A stretch of 16,157 bases of DNA from Zygnema cylindricum (lineage: Eukaryota; Streptophyta; Zygnematophyceae; Zygnematales; Zygnemataceae). The notes below the pieces were generated by a model. It was not told the DNA's origin. It saw only the letters and a program-made list of their open reading frames with translations, and ran no database searches. Positions 9,601 through 16,157 of the stretch are shown piece by piece. A program made the position numbers and the translations under genes. The stretch's first letter is position 1. Every line of letters starts with the position of its first letter. The stretch covers positions 1 to 16,157 of the forward strand of contig JBBHKE010001597.1 in assembly GCA_037447655.1 (NCBI GenBank). Direction: 5' to 3'.

Positions 9601-11362
9601 TCGTTGAGGGCTACGGCTTCTCCGTTTGCTTGAACGCCACGGAGAAGGGGAGCGCCTGTAACACAGAAACCTTGTCAGAGGAAAGAGTGAAATTTAACCC
9701 TTAAATAGAGAAAGTTTGAAGGCGAAAAGTGACGAGGCTAGGCGTGCTCTCTTTCTCTCTCCTCCTCCCTCTCTCTTGTTTTCTCTCTCTCGATCGCTCT
9801 CTCTAATTAACTCAAATTAAGAAACCTTCCTCTAATGCAAATCTTCCTGGCCTTAATACCAAATGAGATTCATAACCCTAAAAGCCCCAAACCCTAAATC
9901 CTTAAATCCTTAAAATCCGTAAATCCCTCAATGCTTATGGCTACAATCAGCATCTAATGCGCACTAATGTAAAAATCCTCCCATTTCTAAGAGCATTTTG
10001 TTAACAAATGTTCGTTAACCCAATACATGTATATACGTACAGCCTATCTCATGAAAAGTAGAGTCGGTCAAAAGGAAAAAGACAAAATTGTCTTAACATC
10101 ACTTTTGTCCCAGATGACTACCGTCAACCCTCTCTCCCACCATGTCTCTTTCTCACTTCCTCCCTAACTCTCGCATTCTCTCTCCCTCTCTATCCCTCGC
10201 ATGCTCTCTCCCTCTTTATCCCTCTCATTTTCTCCCTCTCTATCTCTCTCCCTTTCTATCCCAGTTCTTGCCTAGAGGCACACTTGTCCAACCGAGATTC
10301 CTTTGTATCCAGATGCTCTTTTTTGTAAAAAAGGAGCACCAAACTTCACTCTTCTTTCTACACCTGCCTAATTCGATCATCCCCAGCCTACCATTTTTTC
10401 AGTTGCCGTGCTCTTGTGTCTCAAAACTGACCGCCTTGTATTTGGTTTTCTTTTTTGTCTCGACAAAAACAAATAAAGCAGTTGAGGTGTCTGCCACATG
10501 GCAATTATCAGGGAGGTGTGTGAATCTAAACAATACCGTATTTTTTCTGAGGATGAAAACAGACCTCCAGACCTCCAAGGGCTCAGAAGAAGAGGTCGTA
10601 CCGTACCGAAAAACAGCAACAGAAGAAGTTCTTGAAGCAATTCCCGGAAACCGACAGCTCTCGAATGGCTGCCTGTCATGCCAATTGCTATGACAACGGT
10701 GCCCTCAGAGGGAAGCATCAGGGAAATTTTCTTTTATTCTCTTTAATTCTCTTTTATTCTCTTTTTTTCTCTTTAACCAAAACAGAAGGAAGCGAATTCC
10801 CATTCCCAAAAATCGCCATCGGAAAACTCTTCTAAACGAGGGAAAGCATCACCAAAAACATCACAACTGACTACTAACCTTATTGTATTCATCTCTGTTT
10901 TTCCCCATTTTTAGACACCGAAGCCGAGCCTGAAACACTCAACAGCTGAAAAAGTTCAAGCCGAACGAACGAATGATAAGCGTCTTGTGGTGACAGTTGT
11001 GAATTGAGCAGTGGAAAAACAGGGACTAGTGAGGAAAATAGTGAGGAAATAATAAGAAAAATAGTAAGCAAAATAGTAGTTATTGAGGAAACATCGGGAG
11101 GAAAATAGTGAGGAAAATCGAACGGAAAATAGTGAAGGAAATAGTGAGAAAAACAGTGAGGGAAACAGATAGGATCATAGTGAAGTAAATGGTGAGGAAA
11201 ATGGTGATGACAGAAGGAGGAACATTCCCCCCACCTGGCCCTGGGAGAACGATCCCGTCTCTCTCTTCCCCGCTTACTGTGCCGCGCATCGGGCGAGCGC
11301 GACACGGAGCGGCGCCGACGACTCCGCCCGGGGGAGCGGGAAGGAGAGGGAGACCGGGGCAT
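6414..11362 (-). CDS. ARGLU1: ARGLU1 homologue (arginine and glutamate-rich protein 1), four coding exons
   Basis: Coding segments are 11362-11235, 9655-9503, 7911-7692 and 6677-6414, joined by GT-AG introns with matching phases (2, 2, 0). They total 765 nt, or 254 residues plus stop, against 273 in human ARGLU1. Residues 1 to about 72 form an Arg/Ser-rich region with SP and RS dipeptides. Residues about 78-240 are a nearly uninterrupted Glu/Arg/Lys coiled coil. Within it, KLVEEETAKRVEEAIRKRVE matches the family's KLIEEETARRVEE block and ELERMLEDNRRK matches ELERILEENNRK. The end, RPKLSFSLGK, is the conserved ARGLU1 tail. Family knowledge: ARGLU1 is a nuclear-speckle protein that modulates alternative splicing and, in animals, binds the Mediator subunit MED1. 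No animal-type co-activator role can be inferred here. The start is the first ATG, which opens directly into the SR-like sequence. Family assignment is firm. The exact exon 1 donor and exon 4 acceptor are less certain. Confidence 0.93.
6678..7691 (-). other. ARGLU1: ARGLU1 intron 3 (1014 bp) with tandem array at its 3' end
   Basis: It runs from GTATCC to AACCAG. The half nearest exon 3 (about 7230-7690) is AT-rich without visible features. The half nearest exon 4 is an array of about seven 60-87-bp repeats carrying CACTAAT...TTACAG motifs. The frame requires the CCAG at 6680-6678. The nearest TTACAG, 37 bases upstream, would put exon 4 out of frame and hit a TAA. GAG|GGA, 18 bases upstream, is in frame but a poorer acceptor. 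Confidence 0.75.
6691..7229 (-). repeat. Seven-unit tandem array beside exon 4 with repeated 3' splice-site-like motifs
   Basis: Diverged units of about 60-87 bp begin near 6691, 6774, 6861, 6921, 6996, 7077 and 7159. On the plus strand each starts with a form of CCTCTCTACTAAAGGTGAGA, followed by ATCTGTAACTATAATTAGTG. In the gene sense most units read CACTAATTATAGTTACAG or a close variant, that is, a branch-point-like CTAAT followed by an acceptor-like ACAG. The first unit abuts the acceptor of exon 4. Confidence 0.85.
7692..7911 (-). CDS. ARGLU1: ARGLU1 exon 3 (central coiled coil)
   Basis: The acceptor is TTTTTCGCAG|A and the donor is GAG|GTATCC. The exon encodes residues 94-167: RRQQEAENKLVEEETAKRVE, a middle heptad region with SSAKIKAEIAAKVEEGRKKV, and an end of ILAEERQKE. 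The KLVEEETAKRVEE block is the most diagnostic match to the ARGLU1 family. It enters in phase 2 and leaves in phase 0. Confidence 0.93.
7912..9502 (-). other. ARGLU1: ARGLU1 intron 2 (1591 bp)
   Basis: It runs from GTAACA to TTTTTCGCAG. The 5' part is a diverged tandem duplication (9097-9290 and 9342-9535) that carries a copy of the exon 2 end. The middle (about 8040-9060) is AT-rich with no coding signal that I can see. It includes a C-rich run at about 8466-8512 and two similar ATACGCGGT motifs at about 8308-8332. A short purine-rich plus-strand tract (7940-8010) lies just upstream of exon 3. In the sense direction that tract is a polypyrimidine stretch, suitable for 3' splice-site recognition. 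Confidence 0.85.
9097..9535. repeat. Diverged tandem duplication (period about 245-253 bp) spanning the exon 2 / intron 2 boundary
   Basis: The blocks at about 9097-9290 and 9342-9535 align through AATGACCAG, a series of GGGAGTAAAA-like short repeats, GAGTAACAAGAG and ACCTCTTTCTTTC. The right block contains the genuine last 28 bases of exon 2 and its donor. The left block carries a copy at 9258-9285 with three mismatches, followed by a GTATCC donor-like sequence. The left copy has no usable open frame in the required phase (TGA within a few codons), so it is treated as a relic. Confidence 0.75.
9503..9655 (-). CDS. ARGLU1: ARGLU1 exon 2 (end of RS region, start of Glu-rich coil)
   Basis: The exon follows TTACAG and ends at the donor AG|GTAACA. 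It encodes residues 43-94. These start RSPSPWRSSKRRSRSPQRN, continue through a Pro/Lys stretch (SPKKPGSP), and end in REEEERERK. This is the switch from the RS region to the charged coil seen in the family. It enters and leaves in phase 2. Its last codon is split (AG|A) and is completed by exon 3, giving ERKRRQQEAE, which parallels RQRKIRQQEIEE in animal ARGLU1. A degraded copy of its last 28 bases lies 245 bp downstream in intron 2. Confidence 0.9.
9745..9805. repeat. CT-rich microsatellite in intron 1
   Basis: Short runs of CTCTCT and TCTCTC with minor interruptions lie in intron 1, about 90-150 bases upstream of exon 2 in the gene sense. There they read as purine-rich GAGAGA. Confidence 0.7.
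9876..9930. repeat. Degenerate telomere-like tract (CCCTAAA type)
   Basis: ACCCTAAAA, CCAAACCCTAAATCC and related CCTTAAA/CCGTAAA variants follow each other for about 55 bases. This resembles decayed TTTAGGG-type telomeric repeat inside an intron. Isolated copies also occur at 12171 and around 15508-15572. Confidence 0.6.
10118..10262. repeat. CT-rich low-complexity tract in intron 1
   Basis: TCTCTCCCTCTCTATCCC-like units repeat with variation. It accounts for the Ser/Leu/Pro-rich start of the 183-codon plus-strand frame here. Confidence 0.75.
10731..10776. repeat. Short pyrimidine-rich repeat TTCTCTTTTA
   Basis: Four or so copies of TTCTCTTTTA/TTCTCTTTAA lie in tandem. Read in the gene sense they are AAAGAGAA units. 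Confidence 0.65.
11024..11213. repeat. 12-bp tandem repeat in intron 1 near the exon 1 donor
   Basis: About 14 diverged units resemble GAGGAAAATAGT. In the gene sense they read ACTATTTTCCTC, giving a pyrimidine-rich array starting about 20 bases inside the intron from the GTGGGG donor. Confidence 0.8.
11235..11362 (-). CDS. ARGLU1: ARGLU1 exon 1 (start codon, Arg/Ser-rich region)
   Basis: This exon encodes 42 codons plus two bases, beginning MPRSPSPSRSPGRSRRRRSV and rich in RS, SP and RR dipeptides, as expected for the N terminus of an SR-like protein. The donor is CCAG|GTGGGG (GT at 11234-11233). It is not a consensus donor, but it is the one that leaves phase 2 and joins in frame to exon 2, creating a split AGG arginine codon. 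A better-looking donor, GTAAGC at 11277-11272, would shift the frame. The exon is strikingly GC-rich compared with the surrounding AT-rich DNA and with the other exons. Confidence 0.85.
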
Positions 11363-11439
11363 GGCTCAGCTGGGCAGGGGCCAGAGCTCCAGTATCCTGG
11401 ACAAGCAGTCATCAGCGTCAGAATCCCAACATCACCTTG

Positions 11440-11690
11440 ACATCATCCATCCTCTCCACATTATCTTGACATCATCTCAACATCATCTCGACATCACTTG
11501 ACATCATCAACATCGTCTCGACATCATCTCGACATCATCTCGACATCAACTCAACATCATTCAACATCATCTCAACATCATCTCGACATTATCTCGACAT
11601 TATTTCGACATAGTCTCGATATCGTTTCAACATCATCTCAACATCATCTCGACATCATCACGACATCATTCGACATCATCATTACAATTA
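11440..11690. repeat. 11-bp minisatellite upstream of ARGLU1
   Basis: About 20 units close to CATCATCTCGA repeat here, some shortened or with A for G. It begins about 80 bases upstream of the ARGLU1 start codon, where a promoter or 5' UTR would be expected. A 69-codon plus-strand frame rich in Ser/His/Ile is a by-product of the repeat. Confidence 0.85.
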
Positions 11691-11870
11691 TCAGCATTGT
11701 TTATTGATATCACCATCACCATTATCATGATCACTATAGTCATGACCATCACTACTATCATCACACCATCATGATTATCACGAACAACTATCATCATCAT
11801 AATTATCACCATCACCGTCATACTCATCATCGTCGCCATCACCAGTTTGACTATCATCATGATTTCGCTC
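11691..11870. repeat. ATC/CAT-rich low-complexity tract
   Basis: It continues the minisatellite as irregular ATCATCACC and ATTATCATG units. The minus-strand Met/Val/Ile-rich frame across it is low-complexity. Confidence 0.7.
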
Positions 11871-12734
11871 ATAATGACTAAAAATGGACAATGTGACGCA
11901 CGATATATTTTTACTATGGAAGTAGCATCATACCTAATCCTCTGCTGGAGCAAAATTAGAAAAATATAATATACCTTTCACAATAATTCAGAATAAAAAT
12001 GACTCTTTGGACAAGAAAGAGAAGGAAACTCCAATGGATACAAGCAAACGAAGAAGAGAAGTCAGATCAAGAGGGGGGAGAGTGAGAGGGGGAAGGGAGA
12101 GGGAAAAGGAGATCTACTTAACCACAATCAATCTATAAACCTCATACAGGAGAAATGCAGCCTAGTAGAACCCTAAAGAGTAAAAAACCCTCAAAAAAGA
12201 CAGAAATAAATTTGACGTACAATACATGAAAGAATAAATAAAAAAATACAAAACCGCCTCACTTACATGATCTAAACGTCAGGGAATCTCCAACAGTAAC
12301 GACAAATTATTCTTCTGAAACCATCCAAAGGGAGAACCGAAGGGATATCCAATCCTTAAAAAAATAGGAAAAAGACAAAACGAGAGGATAAAGAGAAAAG
12401 GTACAGATAAGGAAAAAAAGCAAAAAAGAAAAGCGGTGGACAGAGGAGGGAAAAGTGTGAATATGGAGAGACAGAGAGGGGAAAAAGTGAGGCTTTCTTA
12501 CGGAAAACTGCAGTGAAGATTTGTGTTCACTGCAAAATGCAAACCCTAAAATTTGCGACGGAAGTACGGAACCCTGGCGATTACATGTGAAAGAATCAAA
12601 ACGCAAAAGTCAAAGTGTACGGCACTGTACTCTAGTTCAAATGTGCGAAACAGTTGGAAACGCTACGCAGTTTCTCCGTTATATGTGCGTATTGTATGAT
12701 TATTACATAATATAACTTCACTGGCATTCAATTA
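11871..12734. other. Intergenic stretch, no gene seen
   Basis: AT-rich DNA with a GA-rich patch at about 12053-12113, isolated CCCTAAA motifs and a CAGTGAA...TTCACTG inverted repeat at 12513-12532. Short frames on both strands show no domain. Confidence 0.6.
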
Positions 12735-13040
12735 GGCCAAGCATGTATATCCAAAAACAATGGAACTTTGCGTTCACGCGTGCGAGATCTTCGCACGCTT
12801 GAAGACAGCTACAGTGGTACTGTCCGGTACTGTACTGTAGCGACAGTAAAAGCCGAAACATTTCTATTGGTCAGAAAGGCTAAAATTTGATGATAAGTAA
12901 ATTCGTACAGGGAAAAAGTGTAGGTTTGAACAAATTGAAATGAGCTTTCACACGTGTTTACGCACAAAAATTAACTTTAGCGATTTTGCGCGCATACAGC
13001 GAAACATTTTGTGGTGTTTTCGGTACACATGCGACCGCCC
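12735..13040. mobile_element. Possible short TIR element (306 bp)
   Basis: TTA (12732-12734) followed by GGCCAAGCATGTATATC faces GGTACACATGCGACCGCCC followed by TTA (13041-13043). The termini match only partly (GG, then GCATGT and a following TA) and need a 2-base gap. The TTA flanks and the GG...CATGT pattern resemble the better elements in the window, so this may be a decayed relative. Confidence 0.3.
12778..12798. repeat. Perfect 8-bp stem hairpin
   Basis: GCGTGCGA and TCGCACGC flank the loop GATCT. It stands out from the AT-rich surroundings and lies inside the possible element at 12735-13040. No function can be assigned. Confidence 0.6.
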
Positions 13041-13103
13041 TTATTCACGCAAATATCACGGCTACAAAAATATCATGTCTTCGAAAATCGAAACCCTCTC
13101 TTA

Positions 13104-14051
13104 GGGGGTGTCCCCATGTAATCGGTACTTTGATAAAGTATTTTGGACTGTAGTGAAGATTCTCCGTACTACTTTGAAGAGCGTCCCAATGTGCGAAAAT
13201 GAAATCGGAACTTTGAAATGTGACGGTTGTAGACGTAGGTACAACTTTGTGACGATTGAAGGCGACTACGAAACTTCCGACGATTGGTGACGCCAACAAA
13301 AATAGCGACAGTTGTAGACGCCTAGATTTTGTGAAATTGTAGATGTTTAGGGTTTGGTGATATTGTGACGTCACGCTCACTTGTGACAACGTCGACGTCA
13401 CTGATTCAAGAACTTTCCGCCATGGTTTCCCGATTTCGTTTTTTCGACTTTTTTCACTCGATTTGCCATTAAAAAAAAACTTAAAAATTTTCAAAAAAAA
13501 AATAAAATAAAGATCTTTCATTTTATATCAATACTGTCGTGTCTCGTTTTAATTAGTGTGAGATGACAGCGATAGTGTGAGAGGGAGAGGGGAGAGGCGA
13601 CGACGGCGCAAAAATTTGGAAAAGACCCATGAATGGAAGTGGAGGTCCGAGACCCCTGCAATTTTTTTTCCGTACATGCGCGTGACGGGCACGGAGAAAA
13701 ATAGGGAGGACTTTCCTTCGCCCTAAAATTTTCCCACTCGTGTGGCGCGTGCGTGGGTCGTTTTTCATTCGCTGTTTGGGCGGTACTTTAACTAAAATCA
13801 CCTCCTCGAGGTGATTTTAAATGAAGTTTTGTTTTGGGCTGGATTCTCTTGCCCGGGGGTCGAAAAGGGGAAAACGCCAAAATGAGTTCACATGACGACA
13901 AACACGCCGTACATTCAAAGTATGAATTCACGTTCACTGTACTTTGGTAAAAACGATTTTCTCGTACGGCTAAAGTTTTTGTCAAAGTTCCCTGAATTTT
14001 AGGGCAAAAAGACAGAGAAAAGTATGTACTTTAAAACATGGGGACACCCCC
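13104..14051. mobile_element. Non-autonomous TIR element of 948 bp with TTA target duplication
   Basis: Perfect 16-bp terminal inverted repeats (GGGGGTGTCCCCATGT at 13104-13119 and its complement at 14036-14051) are flanked by TTA at 13101-13103 and 14052-14054. The terminus shares GGG at the start and CCATGT at positions 11-16 with the inverted pair at 829-2400, indicating one superfamily. The interior shows no transposase; a 158-codon minus-strand frame that overlaps it (13045-13521) also crosses the left terminus and has no recognisable domain. A strong hairpin sits at 13793-13819. Confidence 0.82.
13793..13819. repeat. Perfect 12-bp stem hairpin with 3-base loop
   Basis: TAAAATCACCTC, loop CTC, then GAGGTGATTTTA. 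It lies inside the 948-bp TIR element, about three quarters of the way along. Confidence 0.75.
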
Positions 14052-14054
14052 TTA

Positions 14055-16157
14055 CTCTCTTACGTTCATTTCATATGGACGAGATTGAAGATACGCACTC
14101 CGGGACCCGACAAAAAGGATTTGTCCGCTTGCCGCGGAGATTGGATCGTTAGAGTTTAGACAAGTCCTTCGACGACTTCTGCACTACTACATCGCCAATC
14201 GTTATAAATAAATACTAATTAGGTCGCGATTTTTTCTTGCCAAAATCACAAAATAGTATTAGCAACTTTGAACTACAAGATGCCACGTCCCTTTGTACTA
14301 AATTAGTTTACTAATTCTAATTTTTGGTTTTCGTAGATATTTAATTGTTTTGGGGTTTGGGTTGTAGTTGTGGTTAAGATGAGTTGCCGTGTTTTGATTT
14401 CTAGGTTCGAGAGCTTTTATTTTACTTGCCATTTTTCCGTGTTCACGATGCTTTCTTTATTTTATGTTGCCGTGTTTGTAGTTTTTCGGATTTGGCCATG
14501 CCACCCCTTTTGTATCCCTAGACTCAGATGGTTTCCCATCGTGCTTTATAATTCACTCTGTTATTTCAATTTCGTATTGACACTAATAAACCCTTAACGC
14601 TTATAACGTAGTGTGCAGAAAAAGCTTTCAAATCCTACAAGAATTGAGAGGATTTTTTAGGGTTTTTGAAAAGGACATGATCCACATTAATTGCCTTTGT
14701 GGTTGAGGACATTAGCAAGTCAAGGTAGTTCCTAGTAATCTAATTAACTTTCTTTTTAGTGTGGTCAATTTGCCTAGATAACCGAAATTACTAATGCATT
14801 GACTTTAATCGGCGTTCGTTCTTTCATTTAGTTTTTTCCTTCGACTCTTGTAGTCTTTCGATGTTTTTTCGTTATGCTTCTGCCCTTTGTACCCATATAA
14901 TTTCTCCATTAAGAGAAAAAACATAGTTGTTGCAATAAAAAAAAATAATAATAATAACAATGATAAAAAAACAAAGAAAAAAAAGATCTGGAACCGTCGA
15001 TTTTCAATTTCCCAGTACCAAGGGCTATGTTAAAAACGAGTACAATATACAGAAAAAAAGGAAAGGAAGGTAAATAGAAAAAGGCCAATCTCTAAAATGC
15101 AAAATAAAAATAAAAATGAGAACTCAAAATTTATTGAGTTCATCAAGGTGGATTCTACAGTACGCCTTTGGTGCCACGTATTTTATTTGTACCGAATCAA
15201 TTGCTCGAAAAGGAGCTTGTATCGTATATTATATCGTATGATTGTATTTTAAATAAGATATCAAAAAGCCCCAACTTTTGTTAATATGGGACTTCGGTCT
15301 CATAACGACTATACAACAGTTTCATTTTTCACTTTCAAATTGCAAATTTATAAAATTTTATTTTAGTTGTAGATACCCCAAAAAGCCGTTTTTTTAAAGT
15401 AAAGAAAAAAAGAAAAAAGAAAAGAAACGGTAAAAATATAAGCCGCCAAACTAGAAGCCCGGAAAAAAACCTAAGAAAGACCTGAAAAGGCCCTTAAAAA
15501 GCTTAAAAAACCCTAAAATCCAAAGAAACCCTAATATCTCTTGAAAAAGACAAAAAATGACTAAAAAACCCTAAAAAAAGGTTTTTGGAAAAATACACCA
15601 AAAACGTTAAAATTAGAAAGATGGCATTAGGACACAGAAAAAAACAAAAAAATGATATTTTTTCACTTTTGAAAAAAGTATTGAAAATATTTTAGTTTCG
15701 AATACCAAAAACAAAAAGAGAAAAAAAAAATGTTTTCTACGTTTTTACCACTTTTTTTTCTATTAAAAAAACAAAAAAATAAAGTTCTAAAAACACCCCA
15801 AAAGCACATTTTAGTTTCAAATTGAAACTGGTTGACAAAAAATTATTTAAAAAAAAAAAAGTTTAAAAACAAAAGATTCCTCTAAAGGTTTTTAAAAAAT
15901 CACCTCGTAATCCAATAAAAAACCAAAATCAAAATTTGATGGTTAAAAAAAAAAAATGACCTAAATTAATTCTACCTGAAAAAAAATTGAATTTGTCAAT
16001 TTTTATAAAAATTCAAAACTTATCCGACTTTTTTTTCCCTGTATAAGTATTCAAAAATGATTAAGAAAAAAAAAACATCAAATATTTGAAAAAAAGGGTA
16101 AAATGATAAGAAAAAACGAAATACATTTGAAACTAAAAAACCTGCTGAAAAATTGAA
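14055..16157. other. AT-rich intergenic region, no gene seen
   Basis: From about 14920 the sequence is dominated by A-rich runs, short AATAAT repeats and interspersed AACCCTAAA-like motifs (15508-15572). A 75-codon plus-strand frame at 14370-14597 is Phe/Leu-rich without a recognisable domain. I could not support any gene, RNA or element here. Confidence 0.65.

Larger units (their letters stand above)
9656..11234 (-). other. ARGLU1: ARGLU1 intron 1 (1579 bp)
   Basis: It runs from GTGGGG to a pyrimidine-rich TTTCTGTGTTACAG acceptor. Near the donor is a 12-bp tandem repeat (11024-11213). A non-repetitive block of more balanced composition spans about 10260-10720. CT-rich tracts and a telomere-like tract lie towards the acceptor. 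The block contains a 183-codon plus-strand frame (10142-10693), but its first 60 codons are simple CTCTCC repeat and I recognise no domain in the rest, so I do not call it a gene. Confidence 0.8.

Noticed and set aside
10142-10693. 183-codon plus-strand frame, the longest in the window
   Set aside because: Its first third is translated CTCTCC repeat, no domain is recognisable, it is antisense within ARGLU1 intron 1, and a minus frame overlaps it.
11272-11277. GTAAGC as the exon 1 donor
   Set aside because: It is a better match to consensus, but it would leave phase 1 and shift exon 2 out of the Arg/Ser frame.
13045-13521. 158-codon minus-strand frame
   Set aside because: It crosses the left terminus of the 948-bp element and shows no domain or coding-like composition.
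1-16157. CRISPR array, bacterial operon, tRNA or rRNA gene
   Set aside because: The tandem repeats lack unique spacers of constant length, the gene structure is spliced eukaryotic, and no tRNA or rRNA core motif was recognised by eye.

Overview
The window is eukaryotic nuclear DNA. It holds one recognisable protein-coding gene with spliceosomal GT-AG introns, and most of the remainder is AT-rich, low-complexity or repetitive. Scattered CCCTAAA-type motifs suggest a lineage with TTTAGGG-type telomeres (plants, many algae, chromerids and apicomplexans). A protist or alga is my best guess, but the species cannot be told from the sequence.

The gene is an ARGLU1 homologue (arginine and glutamate-rich protein 1, a nuclear splicing and transcription co-factor) on the minus strand. 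It has four coding exons at 11362-11235, 9655-9503, 7911-7692 and 6677-6414. The exon phases fit (128, 153, 220 and 264 nt, total 765 nt), giving a 254-residue protein with an N-terminal Arg/Ser region, a long Glu/Arg/Lys coiled coil and the family's C-terminal RPKLSFSL signature. Its introns are about 1.58, 1.59 and 1.01 kb and are full of tandem repeats. One is an array of about seven units abutting the last exon that repeats a branch-point/3' splice-site-like motif. Another is a duplicated stretch that includes the 3' end of exon 2.

Left of the gene, the 3' part of the last exon and about 1.2 kb of downstream flank have been duplicated in direct orientation (about 705-3667 copied from about 5249-6626). 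The copied exon keeps an open frame and differs from its parent at only four sites, all synonymous. It is now joined to 44 unrelated, cysteine-containing codons. After the duplication, a pair of inverted elements of about 780 bp (829-1607 and 1619-2400) entered the left copy. Each has 16-18 bp terminal inverted repeats, and the uninterrupted copy preserves the empty site with a single TAA. A third element with the same style of terminus lies at 13104-14051, flanked by TTA. The TWA target duplications and GGG... termini resemble non-autonomous PIF/Harbinger-type elements.

Between the two duplication copies (3800-5248) lie a pentamer-rich tract, a GA tract and a 15-bp minisatellite. Upstream of the gene (11440-11870) lies an 11-bp minisatellite followed by ATC-rich DNA. 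The right end (14055-16157) is AT-rich with no gene that I can support.
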